The notes under the pieces are model-generated. The model was not told the DNA's origin. It saw only the letters and a program-made list of their open reading frames with translations, and ran no database searches. Position numbers and translations under genes: made by a program. A stretch of 64,000 nucleotides of DNA from Haematobia irritans (lineage: Eukaryota > Arthropoda > Insecta > Diptera > Muscidae): NCBI RefSeq assembly GCF_050003625.1, contig NC_134398.1:113932145-113996144 (forward strand), in the 5' to 3' direction. The first letter of the stretch is position 1; each line of letters begins with the position of its first letter. Below, piece by piece: positions 43,555 through 53,670 of the stretch.

Positions 43555-46500
43555 TTATTTTTCTTTGTTGAACCAACCAGATTGTTCCAAAAACAGTAGC
43601 AGACTGCTTAAGTTAACGTTTTCCAGATCCGCCAGTAATCTGAAGCTATATGCTCCTAAAAGTTGCTTGCGCTTTACACAAAATGCAGGACACTCACACA
43701 AGAGGTGTTTAATTGATTCTTTTTCCTCTGCATCATGACAGCTCATACAATAGTCATTATACTTCGCGCCAATAGTTTTTGCAAAATCGCCTATCAGGCA
43801 GCGACCCGTTATAGCAGATATCAGGAGTGATATCTGACGTCTCGAGAACATTAGCATATCTAGTGTGCGGTTTAAGTTGAAATGGGGCCATATTTGCTTG
43901 GTGTCGTTACAACCCTTGCAATTCTCCCATCGAACATTTGCCATCATAACAGCCTTCTCACGCAGCATGAGCTTGCAGGTAGCTAGGGGCATACCAACAA
44001 ATTCTAGTTCCCCTGGAATATGTAAGGGAGTCCCTAGCCTTGCCAACTCATCCGCTTCGCAGTTCCCCGGTATGTTCCTATGGCCAGGCACCCATATTAG
44101 GTGAATATTGTACTGCTCAGCCATCTCATTGAGAGATTTGCGGCAGTCGATGGCCGTTTTCGAGTTGAGGAACACAGAGTCCAAGGATTTTATTGCAGGT
44201 TGACTGTCTGAGTATATATTAATGCCCACATTTTTTGGAACATTACTTCTCAGCCAATTCGCCACCTCTCTTATTGCTAATATTTCAGCCTGAAAAACAC
44301 TACAGTGATTAGGTAATCTTTTCGCTATTCGAAGTTCCAGATCATTAGAATATACTCCGAACCCCACTTGTCCATCCAATTTGGAGCCATCAGTGTAGAA
44401 ATCTATATATTCTTTATTCCCCGGGGTCTGTGTGCACCACGCCTCACTGTTGGGGATTAGAGTCTCAAACTTTTTGTCGAAAAGTGGACTCGCCAAAGTG
44501 TAATCCACTACGTTAGGCACATCTGGCATTGTTTTGAGGACAGAACTGTGACCGTAACCTTTTTCCGACCACAGCGATAGTTCGCGCAACCGCACAGCCG
44601 TTGTTGCAGCTGACTGTTTGGCCAAAATGTCTAAAGGCAATAGATGCAGCACGACATTAAGGGAATTTGTTCCTGTCTTGCTGAATGCGCCTGAAATACA
44701 CAAACACGCCATACGCTGAACTTTATCTAAACAAGTCGGTTTCTGAAGTGCCGGCCACCAGACTACAACACCATATAGCATTATAGGTCTAACCACTGCC
44801 GTGTATAGCCAATGCACAATTTTTGGTTTCAGTCCCCACTTTTTTCCTATTGCCTTTTTGCACGAGTACAAAGCTACAGTTGCCTTTCTCGCCCTTTCTT
44901 CAATATTAAGCTTAAAGTTCAGCTTCCTGTCCAAAATAACGCCAAGGTATTTTGCACATTCACCAAAGGGAATTTCAATACCCCCTAAGGAAATAGGCCT
45001 AACCGTGGGAGTTTTGCGATCGTGGCAGTACATGACTAATTCTGTCTTTGCAGGATTTACCCCAAGACCATTGTCTTTCGCCCATTTCTCAGTCATCCGG
45101 AGGGCCCTCTGAATAATATCTCTGATTGTGGATGGGAATTTTCCCCTGACTGCCAGAGCCACATCATCTGCGTATGCCACCACTTTTATCCTTTCTTTTT
45201 CTAGAGTAACCAGAAGGCTATTTATAGCAACATTCCAAAGAAGAGGTGATAGGACTCCTCCTTGGGGAGTGCCTCTGTTCACATACCTTTGTATGTTTGC
45301 TTGTCCTAGTGTGGCTGAAATACGTCTCTTCATTAGCAGTTCGTCTAACAGCCTGAGTATACATGGATCAACATTCAGAGTTGTCAGTCCATTTAATATC
45401 GAGCTCGGATGGACATTATTGAACGCCCCTTCGATGTCTAGAAACGCCACGATTGTGTATTCTTTGACAGATAGTGAGCTTTCAATAAAGCTGACTAGTG
45501 CTTGTAGTGCGGTCTCAGTAGACCTGCCCTTCGAGTATGCATGCTGTCGTTTCGAGAACAAACTTGAATCGATGCTAGTTCTAAGATAAATATCTATCAT
45601 CCTCTCCAGAGTCTTAAGTAGGAATGAGGATAAGCTGATTGGTCGGAAATCCTTCGCCCTCGAGTGAGAGGCTTTTCCCGCTTTAGGTATGAAAACGACT
45701 TTTGTTTCCCTCCACTTTCCTGGGATATATGATAAGTTGATACATCCTTTATATATCACCGACAACCAGGGGATAATTTTGTCAGTTACAGCTTGTAACT
45801 CCGCCGGAGTAATTCCATCAGGTCCAGGGGATTTGAATGGTCCAAAGCTATTTAGCGCCCATCTTATTCTAGTTTCCGATACAATTTCCTCGACAGGAAA
45901 CGACCGCTGAGCAACTGTGGCACCGCCAGTACATGGTTCAACCGTCTGATTTCCAGGAAAATGTGTGTCCAATAGTACCTCCAGCGTCTCCTTACTGGAC
46001 GTTGTCCAATTGCCCTCCGATGGTTTAATGAAACCTGGAGCGGAGTTGGTGGATGCTAGAACCTTCCGTAGTCTGGAAGCCTCGGACGTATTCTCAATAC
46101 TGCTGCAGTAAGCATTCCAAGAGTTATGCTGAGCCTTTCTCAGTTCTCGCTTGTATCCTCTCAGATTCTTCTTGTAAGCGTCCCAGTCCTCAGGGGCTCT
46201 GGTGGACTTTGCCTTGTTAAAGAGCTTCCTGCAGGATTTCCTCATATTACTTAATTCCGTAGACCACCATGGTGGTCGATGTTTCCCCCTTGGCTTTCCT
46301 CTAGGGCATGCAGCTTTCAGTGAGATGTTGAAGGCCTTAGTAATCCGCTCCACTGCGTGTTCGATATCTTGCACATTTCTCATATTTGTCTCTGTTATTT
46401 CCGGTATCATCATATTGAACGATTCCCTATACCTATTCCAGTCAGCTTTCCTAACATTTGGCGGAAATATGATCTTGGTGATATGAACATCAAATTTGAA

Positions 46501-47145
46501 ACTGATGTAGCGATGATCTGAGAAGCTGTGTTCACTTAAAACCTGCCACTCAGATATCATTTCATTTAGTTCTTGCGAGGCCAAGGTGATGTCCAAAACC
46601 TCTTGCCTGTTTTTAGTGACAAAGGTTGGGACATCTCCCTTGTTGCAAACTACCAGATTAGTACGCAAAATAAACTCTATTAGCGACTCTCCCCTTGCAT
46701 TAGTATCACTACTTCACCATATACTATGATGTGCATTCGCATCGCATCCCATAATGAGTTTCGCCTTTGTTTTCAGTGACTCCTCCACTAAGGTCTTAAC
46801 GGCATATGGAGGCATCTCCCTGTCATGTCCCATGTAGACCGAAGATACCCAATATTTGCATTTGGCTATTTCTAAACTTGCAACGACAGTGTCTGTATTG
46901 CACATTGAGGGAAGCAGAAACAAATTGAGCTCGTTTTTAGCAATTATACAGGCTCGATTTACATCATTACCAGTATACTGCAATAGTTTGAACCCCGGAG
47001 TACTTAATTCACATATTTTGTTTTTGTAAACATATGGTTCTTGAATAAGAACTATATCTATGTCCCCTTTCATCAGGAGAACTTTTAAGGCAGCACATGC
47101 AGCCTTACAATGATGAAGATTTATCTGGAGGATCCGTAGGACCAT
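43555..47145 (-). pseudogene. LINE ORF2: endonuclease, reverse transcriptase, RNase H (one nonsense codon)
   Basis: The first ATG (47145) gives MVLRILQINLHHCK. Endonuclease blocks in order: INLHH, IQEPYV, GCDANAHHSIW, LDITLAS and SDHRYI. RT: IPKAGK, FRPISLSSFLLKTLERM, motif A FLDIEGAFNNV, motif B GTPQGGVLSPLLWN, motif C VAYADDVAL and YLGVILDRKLNF. RNase H: FYTDGSKL, AEILAIREV, SDSQPAI and GHRNIPGNCEADELA. A CMSCHD..HLLCEC zinc-type motif follows, and the end is SGWFNKEK. The frame is about 1,196 codons with one in-frame TGA at 46714-46716, right after HHSIW where a glycine is expected, so the catalytic domains downstream are intact. The ATG lies 8 bases past the ORF1 stop. Product role: target-primed reverse transcription in the nucleus. 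Confidence 0.9.
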
Positions 47146-47153
47146 CGAGATTT

Positions 47154-48215
47154 TCAACAACCGTCAGAGATATCGGTGACTCTCGCAATAACCATAGGTT
47201 CGACTTTGGTGAGTTGTGAGGCAATAGAAGCCTCCTCACGCATACGGTATCTATCCATGTCTTCAACTTTGGTATCTCCCTCGACTTCGCAAGAGGATCC
47301 GCTTACTTCTGATTCAGACAGAGGCTTGTCCATTTCTGAATCCTTTAGCTGATCGTTTTTATACACCTTCATTTGGATATAATGAAAGCCATAACATACA
47401 CGGCCCTGGGACTTTGCCAGATGTGGCAAAGACTGAGTGTTCAATATAAACACTGCATGCCGTCTTGGTCCATCCACTTCATCCAAACGGCCAACCTTCC
47501 AATCAGCTGTTGGAAGATCTGGATTGCATCGTTTCAGTCTATTTAAAATAGATTCAGGGTCAGAAGGGTTTGCAGGTATCCAGGCATGTGCTCTAGGTCT
47601 AGCCGGTATGTCTTTCTTCTCGACTAACTCTAGAGCAGCTCCTTCCCAAACTTCACCAATTAGTATCAGAGCAGCTTTAAAACATTCTATAGACCTCTGG
47701 TCCTCAAATGCGACTAGCTTAAATCGTCCTTGATACCAACCAGCCTCTTGGTGTCGAGGATCTGGGCCGGGAAACTTTTCCAGTACCTGTGAGTAGACGA
47801 CAGATAGAGCATTCTCAATTTCCCCCCATTTTTGCTTTGGAACCATACCGTCCAATGCTCCTTTATTAATGATAGCCATCACAAGGCTATCTTTAGCAAC
47901 TGAGGCAAACGATCTTTGATCCCTTTTGGAGGATGGCAGCTCATCCGGCGATCGTTCCCTTTTTCCAGTCTCAAGAATTCCTTGAGCCCATTTTAAGGAA
48001 TCGCTTTGTTTAGCCGACAACGTGCTTGGGTCGACTGATCCTAACTTCTTTAGGATAAACAAAGCATTTCTGCGTTCCTTGAATCTCTTTCGTGAGGGAT
48101 TACCTCCTTTTGATGTCGTTACCTTAGAAAAAGTTCGACTTGTCAGTGTGTCGCCACCTGTCGACCCGTCTACAGGTCGACTAATTGGGCCTAACTCCAG
48201 TCGATACCCGTCCAC
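47154..48215 (-). CDS. LINE ORF1 protein (353 codons), start codon GTG
   Basis: The frame opens with GTG GAC GGG TAT a few codons after an in-frame TAA; the next in-frame ATG is at about codon 113. The original start was probably ATG, now mutated. Residues 1-100 are basic and low in structure (SRKRFKERR). Residues 110-320 look folded, with AWIPANPSDPESILNRL, LPTADWKVGR and GFHYIQMKVY. This recalls the DUF4780-like domain seen in insect retroelement ORF1s (from memory, unchecked). No CCHC knuckles are visible. The C-terminus is acidic. It presumably binds LINE RNA. It ends 8 bases before the ORF2 ATG, which suggests re-initiation. Confidence 0.8.
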   Translation of the reverse strand: MDGYRLELGPISRPVDGSTGGDTLTSRTFSKVTTSKGGNPSRKRFKERRNALFILKKLGSVDPSTLSAKQSDSLKWAQGILETGKRERSPDELPSSKRDQRSFASVAKDSLVMAIINKGALDGMVPKQKWGEIENALSVVYSQVLEKFPGPDPRHQEAGWYQGRFKLVAFEDQRSIECFKAALILIGEVWEGAALELVEKKDIPARPRAHAWIPANPSDPESILNRLKRCNPDLPTADWKVGRLDEVDGPRRHAVFILNTQSLPHLAKSQGRVCYGFHYIQMKVYKNDQLKDSEMDKPLSESEVSGSSCEVEGDTKVEDMDRYRMREEASIASQLTKVEPMVIARVTDISDGC

Positions 48216-48460
48216 TGGGCCCTGAAGTTAGCAACCCAGTGGATGACTTGGAATTTCGCTGCATGGTGGCTTAATATCCCACCACACTTGAAATTCGTAG
48301 TAGGTACCTATTACTATGAGTTTATCCGCTATTGAAAAAACACGTCCGTTCCGTTCGACGGTTGAATAGAAATGATAGAAAGTGCAAAATTATTCAATAC
48401 AAATTTTTAAATGCGATCAATTTTGAATGCAATCAAAATGGTGTATAAATATAAGTAAAA

Positions 48461-50111
48461 ACAAGTAAGGAAAGTCTAAAGTCGGGCGGGGCCGACTATA
48501 TTATACCCTGCACCACTTTGTAGATCTAAATTTTCGATACCATATCACATCCGTCAAATGTGTTGGGGGCTATATATAAAGGTTTGTCCCAAATACATAC
48601 ATTTAAATATCACTCGATTTGGACAGAATTTGATAGACTTCTACAAATCTATAGACTCAAAATTTAAGTCGGCTAATGCACTAGGGTGGAACACAATATT
48701 TGTAAAAAAATATGTGAAACATTTAAATTTGAAGCAATTTTAAGGAAACTTCGCAAAAGTTTATTTATGATTTATCGCTCGATATATATGTATTAGAAGT
48801 TTAGCAAAATTAGAGTCATTTTTACAACTTTTCGACTAAACAGTGGTGATTTTACAAGAAAAATGTTGGTATTTTGACCATTTTTGTCGAAATCAGAAAA
48901 ACATATATATGGGAGCTATATCTAAATCTGAACCGATTTCAACCAAATTTGGCACGCATAGCAACAATGCTAATTCTACTATCTGTGCAAAATTTCAACT
49001 AAATGGAGTTAAAAATTGGCCTCTGTGGTCATATGAGTGTAAATCGGGCGAAAGCTATATATGGGAGATATATCTAAATCTGAATCGATTTCAACCAAAT
49101 TTGGCACACATAGCTACAATGCTAATTCTACTCCCTGTGCAAAATTTCAACTAAATCGGAGCAAAAAATTGGCCTCTGTGATCATATGAGTGTAAATCGG
49201 GCGAAAGCTATATATGGGAGATATATCCAAATCTGAATCGATTTCAACCAAATTTGGCACGCATAGTTACAATGCTAATTCTACTCCCTGTGCAAAATTT
49301 CAACTAAATCGGAGTTAAAAATTTGCCTCTGTGGTCATATGAGTGTAAATCGGGCGAAAGCTATATATGGGCGATATATCCAAATCCGAACCGATTTCAA
49401 CCAAATTTGGCACGCATAGTTATAATGCTAATTCTACTCCCTGTGCATAATTTCAACTAAATCGGAGTTAAAAATTGGCCTCTGTGGTCATATGAGTGTA
49501 AATCGGGCGAAAGCTATATATGGGAGATATATCCAAATCTGAACCGATTTCAACAAATTTGGCACGCATAGTTAGAATGCTAATTCTACTGCCTATGCAA
49601 AATTTCAACTAAATCGGAGCAAAAAATTGGCCTCTGTGGACAAATGAGTGTAAATCGGGCGAAAGCTATATATGGGAGCTATATCTAAATCTGAACCGAT
49701 TTGGCTGATATTTTGCAAGTTTTTCGAGACTCATAAAATATTCGGATGTACGGAATTTGAGAAAGATCGGTTGATATACACGCCAATTATGACCAGATCG
49801 GTGAAAAATATATATGGCAGCTATATCTAAATCTGAACCGATTTTTTCAAAAATCAATAGGGATCGTCTTTGAGCCGAAATAGGACCCTATACCAAATTT
49901 TAGGACAATCGGACTAAAACTGTGAGCTGTACTTTGCACACAAAAATACATCAACAGACAGACAGACGGACATCGCTAAATCGACTCAGAATTTAATTCT
50001 AAGCCGATCCGTATACTAAAAGGTTGATCTATGATTACTCCTTCTTGGCGTTACATACAAATGCACAAACTTATTATACCCTGTACCACAGTAGTGGTGA
50101 AGGGTATAAAT
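48461..50111 (+). mobile_element. DINE-III element, complete
   Basis: From ACAAGTAAGGAAAGTC and GTCGGGCGGGGCCGAC to TATACCCTGTACCACAG TAGTGGTGAAGGG. It holds six tandem units of 152-153 bases (GGGAG(A/C)TATATC at 48911, 49063, 49216, 49369, 49522 and 49674). A GACAGACAGACGGACATC tract and reversed core words (GACTCAGAATTTAATTC) follow near the end. This is the reference copy for the family in the window. No ORF. Confidence 0.75.
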
Positions 50112-50330
50112 AGTTTAATCATACTTCTTTGCGAGAAAATGCTTCCAAAATATAGAACTTTCTTTGTGTACTTCTAAACATATTTCATGTTCACTTCTAT
50201 TACATATTATATGTTCACATAAAACAACCATCATGTGCTAATGTTTCGGCATTATCCAAAAATATATATGTTTCCTGCAAAATATATTTGGCACGTATGT
50301 ATGTTAGAGAAACGATTTGTTTTGGCGTGG
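50112..50330 (-). mobile_element. CAC-E end fragment
   Basis: AACATAT-type words, TCCAAAATATAG, TATATGTTCACATAAAAC and the end AGAGAAACGATTTGTTTTGG match the reversed left end of CAC-E. The terminal CAC is missing. Confidence 0.5.
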
Positions 50331-50589
50331 GTCAATTGGCATAATAACAGAACGCTTAGCACACACAAGAGAGAAGTTCACCAATGTGGTATCACAATGG
50401 ACTGAATAGTCTAAGTGAGCCTGAAATATCGGGCTGCCACCTAACCTAACCTAGCACACGCAGTCACACAAGCTATTGGTACAAAGCTTCCAAACGTCAA
50501 TTGAAAATGTTTATGATATGATCGTAATATAACATCAAGCCATAACATACTAACTAATTCCCGAGATGTTCTTTATTTGTATGAATGAA
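50331..50589 (-). repeat. tRNA-Ser-like repeat copy split by a short SINE tail
   Basis: ATAACAGAACGCTTAGCACAC and, after an 88-base insert, CAGTCACACAAG .. ATGTTTATGATATGATCGTA are the same repeat as 61615-61765. It is cut on the right by the LINE fragment at 50590. Confidence 0.6.
50365..50452 (+). mobile_element. 88-bp truncated SINE, duplication AGCACAC
   Basis: It begins ACAAGAGAGAAGTTCACC, the sequence just before the tail in the SINE at 29619, and ends with CCTAACCT. AGCACAC flanks both sides (50358-50364 and 50453-50459). It is therefore a 5'-truncated SINE with a genuine duplication. Confidence 0.8.
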
Positions 50590-50979
50590 GGTTAGGTTAA
50601 GGTTAGGTTAATAGGCAGCCCGATTAAGATTCAGGCTCACTTAGACTATTCAGTCCATTGTGATACCACATTAACTAAAAGTACCTATTACATATAGGCA
50701 CTTCTAGTTTTAACCGTTGCACCTTCTCGATTATTTTCTTCTGTTGAACCAACCAGATTGTTCCAAAAACATTAGCAGACTGCTTAAGTTAACGTTTTCC
50801 AGGTCCGCCAGTAATCTGAAGCTATATGCCCCTAAAATTTGCTTACGCCTTACACAAAATGCAGGACACTCACACAAGAGGTGCTTTATTGATTCCTTTT
50901 CCTCCGCATCATGACAGCTCATACAATAGTCATTATACTTCGCACCAATAGTTTTTGCAAAATCGCCCATCAGGCAGCG
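50590..50979 (-). pseudogene. LINE 3' end fragment
   Basis: Tail plus the last 80 codons of ORF2 (MGDFAKTIGAKYND, CMSCHDAEEKES, CPAFCVRRKQ, ending SGWFNRRK), open to the natural stop. It is joined at 50979/50980 to the interior of the inverted CAC-type copy, with no duplication visible on either side. It lies at the joint of a deletion or rearrangement. Confidence 0.85.
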
Positions 50980-51278
50980 AAAAATTGGTTAACAGTCTCT
51001 TTAAAATGTCGACGACTAAACTATTTTTAAATCAATCATTCCACAGTACAGAGAAATTAAATAATTAAAGGAACAACAAACCGTGTTGCTATAATGAAAA
51101 TTTTCATACAATAAAATTAAACTTTCTTTAAGCAAAAGTACTTTATTATAAAAACTTTAATGAAAGTTCTTAATACAATTTTTTTTTGTGAATAAAAATG
51201 ATGACCCCGTGGAACAGCGAGTAGTTCATTTGAACCCGCTGTTTGGATATTTTGACTTATCCTTTTTTTATTCATCGT

Positions 51279-51838
51279 TAGGCTGTCCATTACATCTCTT
51301 TTAAAGAGAACATGTTCTCTTTTTGTGTTCATATCTTTTTGTTCACTCTCTTTTTTTAGTGCCGTATTTTTATGTCCAACAGTCCTCTTTATGTACTCTA
51401 TTTCAAAAAATCCTAGATTGATGGAATTTTATTTATTTAATAGGAATTCGCCACAATTGTTCGCCACTAATTGTTTACTGGGTTAAATCTGTTGACAAAT
51501 TAAAGGCCGGAACACAATTGCGACGTTTCGACGTACGGCGTAAAAATTAGAAATAGATGTAATTGAACGTACGACGTAAATACGCCAATACGTTGTCGTC
51601 GTCAATTTATTTTGTTTATTTTTTAAGAAAATGTGATTCTTTTTGTTTTTTATTGTTTTATTATATATTTATTTCGTTGTTTCTATCATTAGAAACTATT
51701 ATTATTTTAATTTTAACATCAATAAAATTATTAATTATTTAATAAAGATTTTTTTATTGTAAACTCTTTTTTAGTTAAAATGTTCTCTTTTTTTAAAGCG
51801 AAAGTTCTCTTTTGAAAATTATCCATATGGAAACCCTA
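51279..51838. mobile_element. hAT MITE, 8-bp duplication TTCATCGT
   Basis: The ends TAGGCTGTCCAT and reversed TAGGGTTTCCAT differ at 2 of 12 positions. TTCATCGT flanks both sides (51271-51278 and 51839-51846) and occurs once at the same place in the left copy (42840-42847, reversed). 560 bp. The AGAGAACATGTTCTCTTT palindrome near the left end is notable. No ORF. Confidence 0.85.
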
Positions 51839-52343
51839 TTCATCGTAGATAATTTTTTCACATATCTTGCTGGAAAAAATGGAAACAATAATGAAAATTG
51901 ATAAAAATTAACACTATGTAATGAAATATAATTTTTAATTCTTCATGTTAGCTTGTAACTTACCATATTTGGGGGCATTTTATCAAATGGTGTAAGGAAT
52001 TCAACTTTTCTTTGGAAAACTTATCTCATAAAATTTTTACCTGAAACAATTAGAGAAATAATGAAGTATTCTATATAAACTCATTAAACTGTGTTATTAT
52101 CGATGTGAAGGATATAATAAAATAAATATTCTAGTTGAAAGAAAGACAAAGTTTTAATATAAAACTTACCAATTCTCTATTAAATTGTACGCTGAGGGGA
52201 AATAAAAAAGTTGTCCAACTTTATTTGGGTTACTCTGAAATTAAATATTTATTTTCTACATTAAATAAAATTATTAAATAGGTTTTCAAAAAATCTAATG
52301 AAAAAAATAATAATACGCATAAAAAACCAAATATTCTTGATAA

Positions 52344-52624
52344 CCCCAGACAGTCATCATTCGTCAAAATGACGACACGTAATTTCATTTTCGATTTAAA
52401 ATGCATTTTAGACTATTGGGAAATGGTAAATTTAAGTTATACTAATTAGACTGTTTTATGAATTTTTGTTTTATACTAATTAAAACCAAATTGAATATGA
52501 AAATAAATTCAAGTTTGGTTCACTTTTTCGCTCACGATGAAAATTATAGCGTCTTGAAATCAGCCGTAGTCAAAGTGACGAAGGATGACGTTAATGTACA
52601 ACAAATAAGGATGACTGTCCAGGG
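52344..52624. mobile_element. piggyBac-type MITE, inverted sister of 42074-42350
   Basis: The ends CCCCAGACAGTCATCA and ..GGATGACTGTCCAGGG sit at the same position in the inverted copy. The left TTAA has changed to ATAA, and the right TTAA (52625-52628) is intact. Confidence 0.85.
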
Positions 52625-53670
52625 TTAAAAGAAAGTTAAAGAATCCTTACAAATTCACTATCAAATTACAGGCAAAGGAGTACTAAATTTTTTTTCCAAA
52701 TTTTAAGGGGTTATTCTGAAATTAAATATTTGTTTTTACATTCGAAATATTACATTGATTTCCAAAAAATTTGATTAAAGAAATACTAAAATAAGGTATT
52801 AAAAACTAAAAAATAAACTTAAATTTGATCGAATCTATCTGGAGTTACTCTGAAATTAAATATTGTTTTTACAACAAAGAAAAACATTAAACTGGTTTCC
52901 AAAAAAAATTAATTAACAATTAAAAATATACATAAAAATATTCTTTTTAAAAGAAAAGCATATTCAAAAAATACTTACCAATTTATGAATAATCTATACG
53001 CTGAGATATAACAAAAATTTTCCAAATTCATCTAGAATTGACTATTAACTTTTTACATAGAATAATAAAAATTTCAAAACACTTTCAATTTCAACAAATT
53101 TTCCTAAATATTCTTAATAACTTTTTTCTAAACTACCAATAAAATATTTATAACTTTCATTTAAAAGGTTTAATAAACAAACACCAATATATGTCTCAAA
53201 AATCCAAAATATTCCATGCCTTTATATTCTCTTGTTGCATACCTACTTAAAAGATGCAACAGCCCACGCCAACTATACAACTGAAGCATGCCAAACAAAA
53301 CCAAGCAAAGTCAAAACATTCCTACAACAACAAAAACACACGTGCCTTTATTGAAAACAACACCTCATCAAGCCAAATAAACCATCCGCGAAAAACAAAC
53401 ACACACAAACCACTAAATGAACAAAAATAAAAACAACCCCACGCTCATGTATACACAACAAAACTCAAGTAACATCATCTTTACATTAATCACATTCCAC
53501 TATGCTGATAAAGATCTCTGAACTATGCATTAGTTCATCGCATCTGCTGACAATTTACTCTAAGAATAATATTCGTAAAGGCACACCAGTTTATGAACGA
53601 TGAAACGTTTAACTCAAAATTTGCAAGATTTTTATGAAATGTTATCTACCATTCTTGACGAAAATGTCTA

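Larger units (their letters stand above)
43414..48369 (-). mobile_element. Full-length LINE (two ORFs, RNase H-bearing)
   Basis: The 8-bp duplication AAATGATA is at 43406-43413 and 48370-48377, so the copy is complete: a 5' leader of about 154 bases (48216-48369), ORF1, ORF2, and a 3' region of about 140 bases ending in TAACC repeats. ORF2 carries an APE-type endonuclease, RT and RNase H, as in the I/LOA/R1 groups of non-LTR elements. LOA is my best guess but not certain. At least four truncated relatives lie in this window (10156, 20316, 22891 and 50590). Confidence 0.9.

Noticed and set aside
44801..45910. Forward-strand frames of 73-153 codons over the LINE
   Set aside because: They are antisense to the ORF2 reverse transcriptase region, which has clear domain motifs on the reverse strand.
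48900..49680. CRISPR-like regular repeats
   Set aside because: Unit and spacer are not distinct. Whole 153-base units are tandem copies in a eukaryotic DINE element.
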